Shown: piece after piece, positions 1 to 9,095 of the stretch
Layout: each line of letters opens with the position of its first letter
How positions within the stretch are numbered: position 1 is the first letter of the stretch
Source of the DNA: Amanita rubescens
Lineage: Eukaryota; Basidiomycota; Agaricomycetes; Agaricales; Amanitaceae
Direction: 5' to 3'
DNA: 64,000 nt
Assembly (NCBI GenBank): GCA_015039365.1
Contig: WION01000029.1
Location: forward strand, 186,001 to 250,000
Program-made: the position numbers and the translations under genes
Notes under the pieces: generated by a model
Told to the model about the DNA's origin: nothing
Seen by the model: the letters and a program-made list of their open reading frames with translations, nothing else
Databases searched by the model: none

Positions 1-904
1 AACTTATCAGTATGACAGTAGGGGACACCAAGCAGCAGATCCAATTTTCTCATGTGCTTAATTCTTAAGTAGTGTTGACAAAGCTCTCTGTGCACAGAAC
101 ATTTGTTTTCTAATTGTGGGTCTACAGGTATATGGTTCAGGTCTTCGCAAGTACAGAGGGCATAGCAGATACCGTGGGTATGGGGTTTCTATATATCGAG
201 GGGCCTGAGCAAGTCCAGGCTAATTGTAAAGGTATAAATTTGAATAGTAGACGGCAATATATGCGATAGTTAGGGCTCATTAACAACCATAGATGAATGT
301 AAGACGATGACAGCAAAAAACCCGGCCTAGAACAAAAAGAGACGTACTCAAGCCATAGGGATAGGCATCCTCCTTAACCCGCTGCCACTCGCAGAACTCG
401 TCCCGCTCTCAAGTTCACTCGACGCGAGGATCGTTGTCATGCTTTTGTTTGCCTGTGCCTTTGTCATCGACGATGAGTAACATCAGTTGTGGGGAGGAGG
501 CGGAAGTACGCAGTTCCAGTGGTGGATGCGCTTGGAGGATATAATGATCGCAGTGCGTTGGACGATGGGACCATATAGGCCACGTCGATCTTTGCTTAAG
601 CATTTGCGGTTGCGTTGACTTTTGGTTGAGGAGAGTAGTTTGAAAAGCGGGCGAAGGGTGGGATGAAGAGGTGGACGAGGAAGAGGAAGGGAAGTTGGAG
701 ACGAGAATAGAGCCAGTTGTTCAAGCTGGGTCCGTTGAACGCCCCACCGTCCTGAGCAACAATCTTTGTTCGTCCAGTAAGCGCAAGTATTCTGTCCATA
801 CAGCGGACTGAGAACGTACCAGACCAGCCATGATTGCTCGCAGGAGGCGCATGTTGTAGACCTTTCAGTGACCCAATGGAAAAATCCACCAGAAAGTTGC
901 CTTT
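1..904. other. No supportable gene
   Basis: Short overlapping open frames on the minus strand (about 415-920) have no recognisable domain and no consistent splice structure. They may be decayed sequence downstream of the PX relic that follows. Nothing else seen. Confidence 0.4.
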
Positions 905-1095
905 GCCTATTTGACGGCATGGACTGCTTTAAGGCGATGGGTGATGATGGTCGGGTAGAGCTTGACGAGTGAATCGCAGAGAGACTCGAATTCGGAGTAG
1001 CGGTGGCTGGTAGCCAGGTGTACGGGGGTCTTTTGGGTGTCGGTCGTCAGAGTGGAGGAATCTATCGCGGTGGCGTGCGAGTAATCGATCAACAA
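905..1095 (-). pseudogene. PX-domain (sorting nexin-like) gene relic
   Basis: The minus-strand frame reads a stretch typical of a phox-homology domain: a RYSEFESL motif (the Arg-Tyr-Ser-Glu-Phe that binds phosphoinositide in PX domains), then SLVKLYPTII. In intact family members this runs into a proline-rich IPPIP loop. Here it changes at once into unrelated residues (THRLKAV) and ends at a stop. Traces of the expected continuation sit in another frame just downstream. A TTGACTAG acceptor lies directly upstream, so this looks like one internal exon. No flanking PX-protein exons were found. I read it as a decayed fragment of an Atg20/Snx41-type sorting nexin. The subfamily is a guess. Confidence 0.5.
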
Positions 1096-1260
1096 ACGCT
1101 AGTCAAGGTCATTGTTAAACGTTAAGCACCTGAAATTGTTCAGAGGAGAGAGAATAGGGAATGCGGGAAATGGACTGGTATAAGTGACATGGCTCGGTAT
1201 GACCGTGAGCCCTCGAGAACAACAAAAGCTCATATCATCATAGGTATATTCATGTCGACC

Positions 1261-3887
1261 TTAATCAATCCTGCCACGCAACCAACTCAACAACCCCTTA
1301 GTCCCTTCCCTCTCCCAAACACGACGTTGAGGGACACGAAATCTGAAAAAAAAAGTGGGGTTAAAAGAAATTTTCACATCACGAAATTTAGACCAAAACT
1401 TACACATTCCCATCCACCAAGAACACATCCAACGGCAACAAACCAAGCTCCGGCGGTAGCTTCTCAACATTGTTATCCCTGATATCCACTTCGTCAAGTT
1501 TCCACCCAGGCACCTCCCTAAAGCCCTTAAACATGGACGCAACACCTTGCAATCCATCAAGATCCTTTATCCCATTCCCGCGAATACGCAAATGCTTCAA
1601 ACCGCGCCTCCCTCCGCGAGCCAGGATCAACGACGAAAGTGCTTCCGTGTCTCGCAAACCACCCGCCAACGCGTTGTACGACATATTAAGAGTTTGCAAG
1701 TTGTGGAAAAGTTTCGTTATAAGTGGGATAATAGGCTCGTTCGTTCGCGAACTAGAATTTCCCCGTGAGACGGCGATTGTATCCGGCAGATTACAGTTCT
1801 CCAGGTTTAGCTCTTCCAAGTTCGGTAAAAGGTTTTCTTCCACGGGCCCACCGGGCAACGCAAAACAACGGTCCATGCGGCGGTTGATGAGAATGAGAGT
1901 TCGTAACGAATTGGAAAATGGCTGCACTACGATGACGGATAGGGGCAGGGTTGGGATTGGAACTGCAATATCCGTTGTCGGGGCCGGAGCCTTGAGGGGT
2001 GCAGTCGCTAGTGAAAAAGCACGGTGGTGACCGGCTGCCTTGGATGCAGGTGTGCAAGGGGGCAACGTCAACGTCAACGTCGATTCAGCATAGTACTTTG
2101 GGCTGGACAATGAAAAGGTTGGTTGACTTTGTCCTGGGGTAGGCGATGGCGATGATGCGGTGGATACTGTTGAAGGAGTCTTTCCATGGCCCAACACTCT
2201 GCGTTCTCCAGCTGCAGCCGCCGCTCGCGCTCGTCGTTTACCACCCTCTGTTAGCATTCCCTTCTCTGCTTCTATCTCCCAAGACTCTTTCACCACCTCC
2301 TTTGGGGCTTCCTTTCTAGTTTGGGAAACACTCGTAGAGGAATGAGGTGACACAGGCGTTGATACCTCGTGCTCCGCGTCCCTAGCTTTCAGTGATCGAT
2401 GTTTCGCTTGCTTCTCAACTTCAATCTCCCAAGCTTCTTTGAGCATTTTCTTCCCAATGATGATACGGCAGACACCCGCTGGAGGTTCTTCCGTGGTATA
2501 ATCATAGTCCAAAGTTTGCTTCATCCCCCCAAAGGCCGCCTTGGCTGAGTCTACTGTCACTTTTGTTTCCGAGAGATCAAATAGCCTGAGACTGGGAAAG
2601 ATGGCCGAAGAAGAAAGAGACGCAGGGAACGCTTCATCACTAATATCAGCTTTTTCCATACGTAACTCGGTCAACTTCATTAGGCTTCCCAGGGCCGCGA
2701 CGAGTTTTTGACATGCCACGTTATCGCCATCGCCATCCAGAGGGTTAGACGACAAGTCTAACTTGGCAACGGAAGCTGGGATGCGAAGATGGATAGAACT
2801 AGCATTTATTAGGTTATTGGACGCTTCGAGGGTCTGGAGCCGGGGTGATGGGGACGACGCCCTTTCAACTGTTGCGGAGAAGAAGTTTGTGCTGACGCGT
2901 CTTATGGTCCCATCACCCATGAAAGGTGCATTGAAGGGTAAAGACACTAGTTTATTATGCGAGACGTTGAGATTAATAAGTTCGGGTAGGGAGAACAAGT
3001 TTTCCGGGATAGACGTTAGCTCATTGTGTGACAAATCCAGATTCGTCAGTGGCATGATATCACATATTGAATCTGGCAGTGAGGTGAGCTTATTTTGGTG
3101 AAGCTTTGAAAAAGTCAGCATTTATAACAACGAGCGAGGGAGTACTCACGTCGATCGTTTTGAGAGATCCAAACAACGAAATCTCGGGTTGTATCTCGAC
3201 GATTTGGTTGTTCCAAGCCTTCATAACCTGCAAGTCTTGCGCTTCATACCACGCAGGATTGTTGCTACGCCTTGAACTGGTCTGGAGTTCCACAGACGAG
3301 GGAGGCGGCAGAGCTGGTTCATTTGGAACTGACTTGAGTGGTTGCGGAGTGACGCCAAGATGGATCTCGAACAGAGCAGACGGCAAGCAGGGCAAAGAAC
3401 GCGTGGCGATGTTGATGGAGCCTAATCACGGACCTTTGTTGATGAGTCTAGTACGCGTTACAAGCATGTTGGATCGCTTACCTGTGCTTCTGGCACGTTC
3501 AATTGCCTGCCTCAGCGAAAGTCGCCCGAGGCTGTCGTCATCCGGCACGGGCGAGTCAGGCTTAGTAGCAGGCGCTTCCTCCAAGCTACCAAATGTGCTC
3601 AACGCACCATGGGCGGACTTGTCGCCCAATTTCTTTGCTTCCGCCCGTTTAAGCGCGATCGCTTCCTTGAGACTCAAAGCGGGAACGGGTTTCTCCGCCT
3701 CGAGGGCTTTGCTGTGGGAAACCGTTGGTTTCGGTTTCACGGGGGATTTTGCTTGGAGGACTCTAGACTTTGCAGGCGTACTGCTGGCCTTGGTCGACGT
3801 GCCCGGCGTTGCAGTCATACGCGACTTTGAGGGCGTCGTCGGCGTACGCAAAGATGGCCTAGATGTGGATTTTTGAAGTTGTGGCAT
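1261..3887 (-). CDS. Leucine-rich repeat protein, LRRC40-like
   Basis: Four exons on the minus strand: 3887-3482, 3421-3150, 3103-1404 and 1342-1261, all with GT..AG borders. Phases close exactly to 819 residues. The N-terminus (about 135 residues) is basic and Ser/Thr/Pro-rich, a likely disordered tail. LRR units follow (INIATRSLPCLP, LDLSHNELTSIPENL, LNVSHNKL), then a long Ser/Pro-rich insertion around the middle, then further LRRs (LRIRGNGIKDL, VDIRDNNVEKLP). The last splice creates the ending GNVFRVPQRR...LSWLRGRI, matching the C-terminal signature of LRRC40 proteins (GNPFR...LEYLRDRIP). The molecular role of LRRC40 is poorly known; a scaffold function is inference. Start chosen at the first ATG of exon 1, 89 bp from the divergent ALG12 start. 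The long insertion between repeat blocks is unusual for the family. Confidence 0.85.
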
Positions 3888-3976
3888 AGCGTTGGGAAAC
3901 AAATCACTCTCGGACGCGAGGCAGGTGCATGTCAATTGTTTGGCAAATCCAATGGAAACAAACATCTTCAGCCGGG
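3888..3976. promoter_or_regulatory. Shared divergent promoter, LRRC40-like / ALG12
   Basis: Only 89 bp separate the two start codons, which point away from each other. Any promoter elements and both 5' leaders must lie here or inside the coding exons. No TATA box is evident. A second in-frame ATG for ALG12 at 3929 would shorten the gap further. Confidence 0.5.
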
Positions 3977-5901
3977 ATGCCATCATCATTGGCTTCCGTT
4001 GCGCTCGACCTTTTCGTGCTCGTAGTAGCCTGGCTACATGTTCTTTTGGCGCCGTATACAAAAGTAGAGGAAAGCTTTAATCTCCACGCGACTCATGATG
4101 TGCTCATGCATGGAGTACTGCCAAGCGCTCTGCCAAATTATGATCATTTCATCTTTCCAGGAGCGGTTCCGCGAACTTTCGTGGGCAGTGTTTTACTTGC
4201 CTGGATATCAACACCGGTGATAATGTGGTGGAACAAGATGGGTCTCGTGTCCACAAAATTCGATCTGCAAATCGCCAGTATGTGAGCCGCTCGTATCGAC
4301 TATGACGTTAATAACTGACTTCATCGTAGTTAGACTCACATTAGCAACCCTCAACGCAAGCGGTCTCTGTTACCTTAGACGTGCAGTCAGCAGAAGATTT
4401 AGCCATCGAGCAGGCGTTTTGTTTGTGCTGCTGACGTGTTCACAATTCCATCTGCCCTTCTGGATGGGCAGAACGCTGCCAAATATGTTCGCTCTGCTAC
4501 CTGGTGAGCTCCAATATCCTTTTCTTCCTTTCATTCCCTCTGACATCATCGTGCAGTCAATATCGCCATATCACACGTCATTGGCCATAATCCTGTTTCC
4601 ATAAGACAAGCAAAGCGATCATACAAATCAGCTATCGGCCTCTTGACGTTTACTGCCGTGGTTTTCAGAGCAGAAATCGCCTTGCTGCTTGCCCCATTAG
4701 TTCTGCAATTACTCCTGACGCGTAAACTGACCATACTGGAAGTCATCAAAGTTGGGCTATATTCTGGACTTGCCTCCATAGGTATTACATCAATTCGTCA
4801 TTTGAAACTCTTCTGACGTCTCTCGTAGCGCTTACAGTGTATACTGATTCGTACTTTTGGAAAGCCTTCCCGTTATGGCCCGAACTTTATGGTCTGTACT
4901 TCAATATCTATCAAGGCAAAAGCGCAGATTGGGGTGTACGCTTTCTTATCGGCCTTTTATTTTCTGTTTTCTCACACGGAAATAGGTCTCTCCTCCGCTT
5001 ACCTACGTGAAAAACTACTTGCCAAAGCTACTGCTAGGTTCCCTCCCTTTGTCTCTCTTCGGAGCAGTGATCGATTCTCGCATCCGGTCCCTTTTATTTC
5101 CTGCCGTCTCTTTTATTGCCCTCATCAGTTGTCTTGGGCATAAAGAATGGCGCTTCATCATTTACGTCGTCCCCATTTTCAACATAGCCGCTGCGCACGG
5201 CGCTTCGTACCTGTTTGTGATGATTTCGTCCGTAAATCACCCAACTTACATGCTTATAGCTGCGCGCGTAAACCCCCCGTCCTCCGCCGAATATCTATTT
5301 TGATCACTACGTCAATCATCACTGCCAATGTCCTCGTAACAATAATATTCACTCTCTCGTCGCTATGGAATTATCCAGGTGGCGAGGCTATGACCGTGTT
5401 CCACCAAAAATATCCCCCCTCGCATAAACGTATGGGCTTTTCCATATCATCAATTCCCAGCTAACATTCCTCCCGGCAACAGCGACGCCACACATCCATA
5501 TTTCCAATTTGGCCGCCCAAACTGGCGCTTCCCTTTTCCTTCATCTCAATTCACCTCCTTATCCCCCATCATACCTAATGTCCCAACAAACCTCTTCCAA
5601 GTTTCCCACTTGGACATACAACAAAACGGAACATCTGAGTGAACATGTTATCACTTCGTCCCATCAAATTACACATGACATCGTGGAGCATGCGCCGCGT
5701 GGCGTTGTCGGCAAGGCATTTAGACCAATTGCAAACATTCTGGCATATGACAGATGGGCGATCGACAAAGATGTACTTGTAACATTGCAGAACAATCTTC
5801 ATAGAGAGTTTTGGGACGTTGCCAATGTGGTGAGAATGGTCAAAACACCAAAATTGTGGATTCTAGAGCGCGTAGATCGAGGTGGTATGCAATTGTATTG
5901 A
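3977..5901 (+). CDS. ALG12: Dolichyl-P-Man:Man7GlcNAc2-PP-dolichol alpha-1,6-mannosyltransferase
   Basis: Seven exons: 3977-4277, 4330-4503, 4557-4781, 4829-4935, 4986-5212, 5260-5429 and 5483-5901. Phases close to 540 residues, the usual ALG12 size. The family is GT22 of the ER. The enzyme adds the eighth mannose, in alpha-1,6 linkage, to the lumenal lipid-linked oligosaccharide for N-glycosylation. Signatures seen: YTKVEESFNLHATHD and FPGAVPRTF near the N-terminus, SQFHLPFWMGRTLPN, AVVFRAEIALLL, the GT22 motif GHKEWRFIIYVVP, and NYPGGEAM followed by NLAAQTGASLF. Many hydrophobic segments agree with a polytopic ER protein. The donor at 5213 (GTTTGT) is the least certain border; 5207 also keeps phase. 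The ATG at 3929 is an alternative start. The downstream neighbour is a tRNA on the other strand. Confidence 0.93.
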
Positions 5902-5946
5902 AAATGATTATCTATGAATAGGATTGTGTTGCGTAACAATCGAGGG

Positions 5947-5952
5947 AAAAAA
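5947..5952 (-). terminator. RNA polymerase III terminator of tRNA-Ile
   Basis: A run of six T on the minus strand, four bases past the tRNA 3' end: the normal Pol III stop signal. Confidence 0.8.
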
Positions 5953-5956
5953 GTCA

Positions 5957-6030
5957 TGGCCAACGTGGGGGTCGAACCCAAGACCTTCGAGTTATTAGCT
6001 CGACGCTCTAACCTACTGAGCTAGTCGGCC
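5957..6030 (-). tRNA. tRNA-Ile (anticodon AAU)
   Basis: A 74-nt intronless tRNA. The acceptor stem GGCCGAC/GTTGGCC pairs with one G-U. The D-arm has the A-box sequence TAGCTCAGTAGGTTAGAGC. The anticodon stem TCGAG/CTCGA is perfect around the loop CTAATAA, giving AAT (Ile). The variable loop is AGGTC and the T-loop TTCGACC, with the outer T-stem pair mismatched. The discriminator base is A, and CCA is not encoded, as usual in eukaryotes. A T6 terminator follows. Confidence 0.93.
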
Positions 6031-6847
6031 GATATACTAACAGTACGGACTCTTGGTGATGTACAATACATGACTGCAATTGCAGGAGAGCATCACATGT
6101 TACACCATGCAAATCCGGACGCATTATGATCTCATCAATCATTTTCCAAAGTGACAACCAACATTGATGATGGCAGTTGTACAGCATCTGATGCGTTCGC
6201 TTGCTTCGAATGCGGAAAGGAAAGAATTGCGTCCAAGAAGAGTTTATAACATCCGAGCCGTTAGTTCAAGTTCTTTCGCCATCGATGAAATGCTTACATC
6301 TTCCACCGCATCAGAGCTGGTCTTTTCTCCACCCGTAAGCAGAATACTCAATTTTGAACTAAAATGTTATTCATCCCACTCACGTCACATAGTGATCAAT
6401 GATTTTTGCCACTCCTGGTGATAGTGACCACGTCCAACGATCTGGGAAGAATCACAAGAAATTTCATATCCTTCGACTTGTCCGAAAAGTGACTCATAGC
6501 CCACAAGAAGCAAGGAGCGTGACTCGATGCCGAAATACGTCTTGGCAGCACTCGCCAAACATAGTGCCCACTCACACGACGTTATGCCTTCTACCGTACG
6601 AATTACCACAATGTCTCGAAAATCTGCAATGTATACGGTACCGAATATCATATGTTAACGAAGTTTCGAACCTCCGGACTCCACGCATTACCAGGTTTTA
6701 TCGTGACGGGCTGATTCTCTAACGCTTAACAGTGGTGGTAGTCCCTCCTTGGGACTGCGGACGCAGCACATGCCGTTTTTCTTTTTTTGAAGAGTCCGCG
6801 AGGGGCCTCGTCGACATAACTTGGAGCATGTTACATCGTCGAAAAGG
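6031..6847. other. Spacer without a supported gene
   Basis: Only short frames without motifs on either strand. A stretch near 6660-6680 resembles a tRNA T-arm (GGTTCGAAAC on minus) but no tRNA fold can be completed. Confidence 0.4.
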
Positions 6848-6853
6848 TATAAA
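6848..6853 (+). promoter_or_regulatory. TATA box of the secreted 8-Cys protein
   Basis: TATAAA lies 91 bp before the ATG at 6944, in a pyrimidine-rich leader (CTCAACCTCTTCTTCTC) typical of strongly expressed fungal genes. Confidence 0.55.
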
Positions 6854-6943
6854 GAGACCTTGATTTTTATCCACATTCCTCACCAAAGCATCTTTCCTCA
6901 GCTTCGAACTCGAGCTTCTCAACCTCTTCTTCTCTACATAACA

Positions 6944-7371
6944 ATGAAGGTACAGCTTTCACTGTAAACTTCATGACCGCTGTCAATTCATGCGTTTGTG
7001 CAGTTCACTGCGTTTGGTAGCATCATTGCTCTTGCCCTCGTCGGTGTCGTTGCCGCCGCTGGGGTACCAGCTCAGAATCCGGGCTCCGGCAAAACTCCAG
7101 CCCAGTCTCCGAACACTGGCACCACTACGCCCAATACGCCCACTACGCCCAATACCTCTCAAGACGTAAGAATCAATTAATCATGCCCATGATATGAGCT
7201 CTAATACCATTGCAGCAATGTGTCCAGTCTGATTGCACGTGCAGCGGATCATCAGGCAATTTCTGCGGTAGTGCGGGTAGCCCCAACAATTGTCTTGCTG
7301 GCCACCTCTATGCCTGCCAACAAGGTGGAAAGACTTGCGACCTTGGCCTTAACGACTCCTGCAAGAACTAG
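6944..7371 (+). CDS. Small secreted cysteine-rich protein (8 Cys)
   Basis: Three exons: 6944-6949, 7004-7165 and 7216-7371. Phase 0 at both junctions gives 107 residues. The first exon carries only Met-Lys. A clear signal peptide follows (FTAFGSIIALALVGVVAAAG), then a Pro/Thr/Asn-rich linker with TPNTPTTPNT repeats. The last exon is a compact domain of about 52 residues with eight cysteines in the spacing C-x5-C-x1-C-x7-C-x8-C-x8-C-x6-C-x6-C. Eight Cys suggest four disulfides and an extracellular protein. No lectin, hydrophobin or protease-inhibitor signature is recognised. It could be an effector-like or cell-surface protein; that is inference. TATA box at 6848. A duplicated block follows in the 3' region. 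Confidence 0.8.
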
Positions 7372-7385
7372 TAAAGTACTGGATC

Positions 7386-7540
7386 GAATGAACACATTTT
7401 CCCATTTCATTGTTCTTTTCGCGTAGTTTGTCTGATGTAACCGGATCAGAGTGCATATATACGAGATAAAAACTATCATAGAACATTTTTCCATTTCGTT
7501 GTCTTTCCGTAGTCTGATGTAACCAGATCAGAGTACTTAT
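7386..7540. repeat. Direct duplication of the 3' flank of the secreted-protein gene
   Basis: Two copies of about 65-74 bp lie in tandem at about 7386-7459 and 7477-7540. They share the core CTGATGTAACC(G/A)GATCAGAGT and the preceding TTTTCCCATTTC(A/G)TTGT. The first copy starts 15 bp after the stop codon, so the 3' UTR or poly(A) region appears duplicated. Confidence 0.7.
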
Positions 7541-9025
7541 AAACCTATTGTGATTCTGTGAATCACCCGTTCCGTTCACTATGACCAACATAGCGTGAGG
7601 CGATCGCGGCGGCGGTTACATGGTATGACTCCCACCAAAATGGTAACAGCTTTTCATCGCCGACCCCCACCGAAGTGGACCATCAACTCTATCATCGTGT
7701 ATTAGGCCAGCCACGGAGACTACTCGGGTGTTATAAACCGAGCCTCATTTCGGCCTCGGAATACGTAGTAGTACACAATATGAGTAAAAGTCGACGAGAT
7801 GTCAGTCGAGAAGTGCACCCCAAAGAAGGAATATAAGTGTCATCGATATCATTTTGCAGGATTTGGAAAGTCCCGTTCGCTCTGACCCGCTTGACATGGA
7901 GACTTTACCTCTGTTACCGGCGAGGGGTCTCAGCTTACAGGGGTCAGTAGTTTGGACATATCTCACACGTATCTGGCAGCGAATTTTGCAGCGAAACATG
8001 CCCCGACATCCCTGAACCGAGTTGGCTGTCGATAATCAAGAACTAAAGAATAAACTCGACCAGTCACTGGATAGGGAGCGCACCGTGCATCGTATGATAC
8101 ATCGTGCCACTGATTAGACGATGTGCCAATATCAAACAAACCTTGAATCTCTGCATGGAAATCTGGCTTCGTCAGCAAGGTCGTCTCGGTACATGTCTAC
8201 AATTGATGAAACGTTCAACCAGAAGATCCTCAATACCTGGGGTGGTCGAGATCGGGTAGGAAGTGCGGACCCTTCGTGCCCTAACTCGAAGGACACCGTC
8301 TGAGTCAGTCGTCGACAATTTATTTTTCCTGATATACATTTCGCGCAAAGGGATCCCGCCGTTCTCCTACCGCTGCGGGCGGTCCATTTTTGGATCTGCA
8401 ATTAAAAGTGATCAGTTCAGTAGTGCGGATGACACAGTGTCGAGACAATCCTGCTCGAATGGGTCGGGTGATCGGCTGACTCACTGGCAGGACTCCCCGT
8501 GTTCATACGAAGGACGTTGCCGATGTCTGGCATATGAGTTCGTTGGTTCTGTACGAATATAGGGGAAAGCTGCCTCCATCAATATAATTTGGTCAGGAAA
8601 GGGACGGAGTCGGCGGCCAAATTGTGACACTGAGAGCCGGACCGGGGGTGTTTGTTTCTGTTAGGAAGCAAATCCAGTACACGAAACCTTGTCGAGCAAG
8701 GTAACAACAGCGTTACAAACCCGCGCGACTCGCTGGCATAGAACCTTTCAGTCGGCCTCGGGATTAGTAAAGAGCAAATTGTTCATATGGCATCACATGA
8801 AAAGAAGAATCTATATGGGGACTGAGGTCAGACTCGCAGCTGGCTTGTGAGGTTGACGCAGACACCAAGGCGACGAATTCGGGCGGGACAACGTGCGATA
8901 CGAAAGGTCAAAGGGGCTTGGCAGCGGTGCAGTTCCCGAAAACAAAGGCGCTGACAATCCGAAGCCGAAGGTACCGTAACGTACAGGATCTCGAATGGCT
9001 GCTCATACCACTGCTGCCTTTGTGG
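7541..9025. other. Spacer with degenerate repeat
   Basis: No gene supported. Positions 7860-8140 are a decayed copy of the block at about 14630-15030 (listed separately). The rest shows only short frames. Confidence 0.5.
7860..8140 (+). repeat. Degenerate dispersed repeat, right-half copy
   Basis: Shares collinear segments with 14630-15030 on the same strand: CTTGACATGGAGACTTTACC versus CTTGACGTGGAAGACTTTACC, then AAACATGCCC, CTGAACCG, GATAATCAAGAACTAAAGA and CATCGTGCCACTGATTA. Indels separate the two copies and both reading frames are broken here. It looks like a fragment of a once-coding, multi-copy sequence. Confidence 0.65.
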
Positions 9026-9033
9026 TATATATA
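9026..9033 (+). promoter_or_regulatory. TATA box of the PAL gene
   Basis: TATATATA lies 63 bp before the PAL start codon, followed by a pyrimidine-rich leader and a CAACAATG start context. Confidence 0.55.
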
Positions 9034-9095
9034 CCATCTATGCCTTGCCATATTCTTCACTGCACTGCTCAGCGCTCAGCTTTCCTCACTCAACA

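Noticed and set aside
1470..2030. Plus-strand 186-codon open frame
   Set aside because: It is antisense to the well-supported LRRC40-like exon and has no domain.
3106..3876. Plus-strand 256-codon open frame
   Set aside because: Antisense to LRRC40-like exons 1-2 and their introns; composition follows the low-complexity gene on the other strand.
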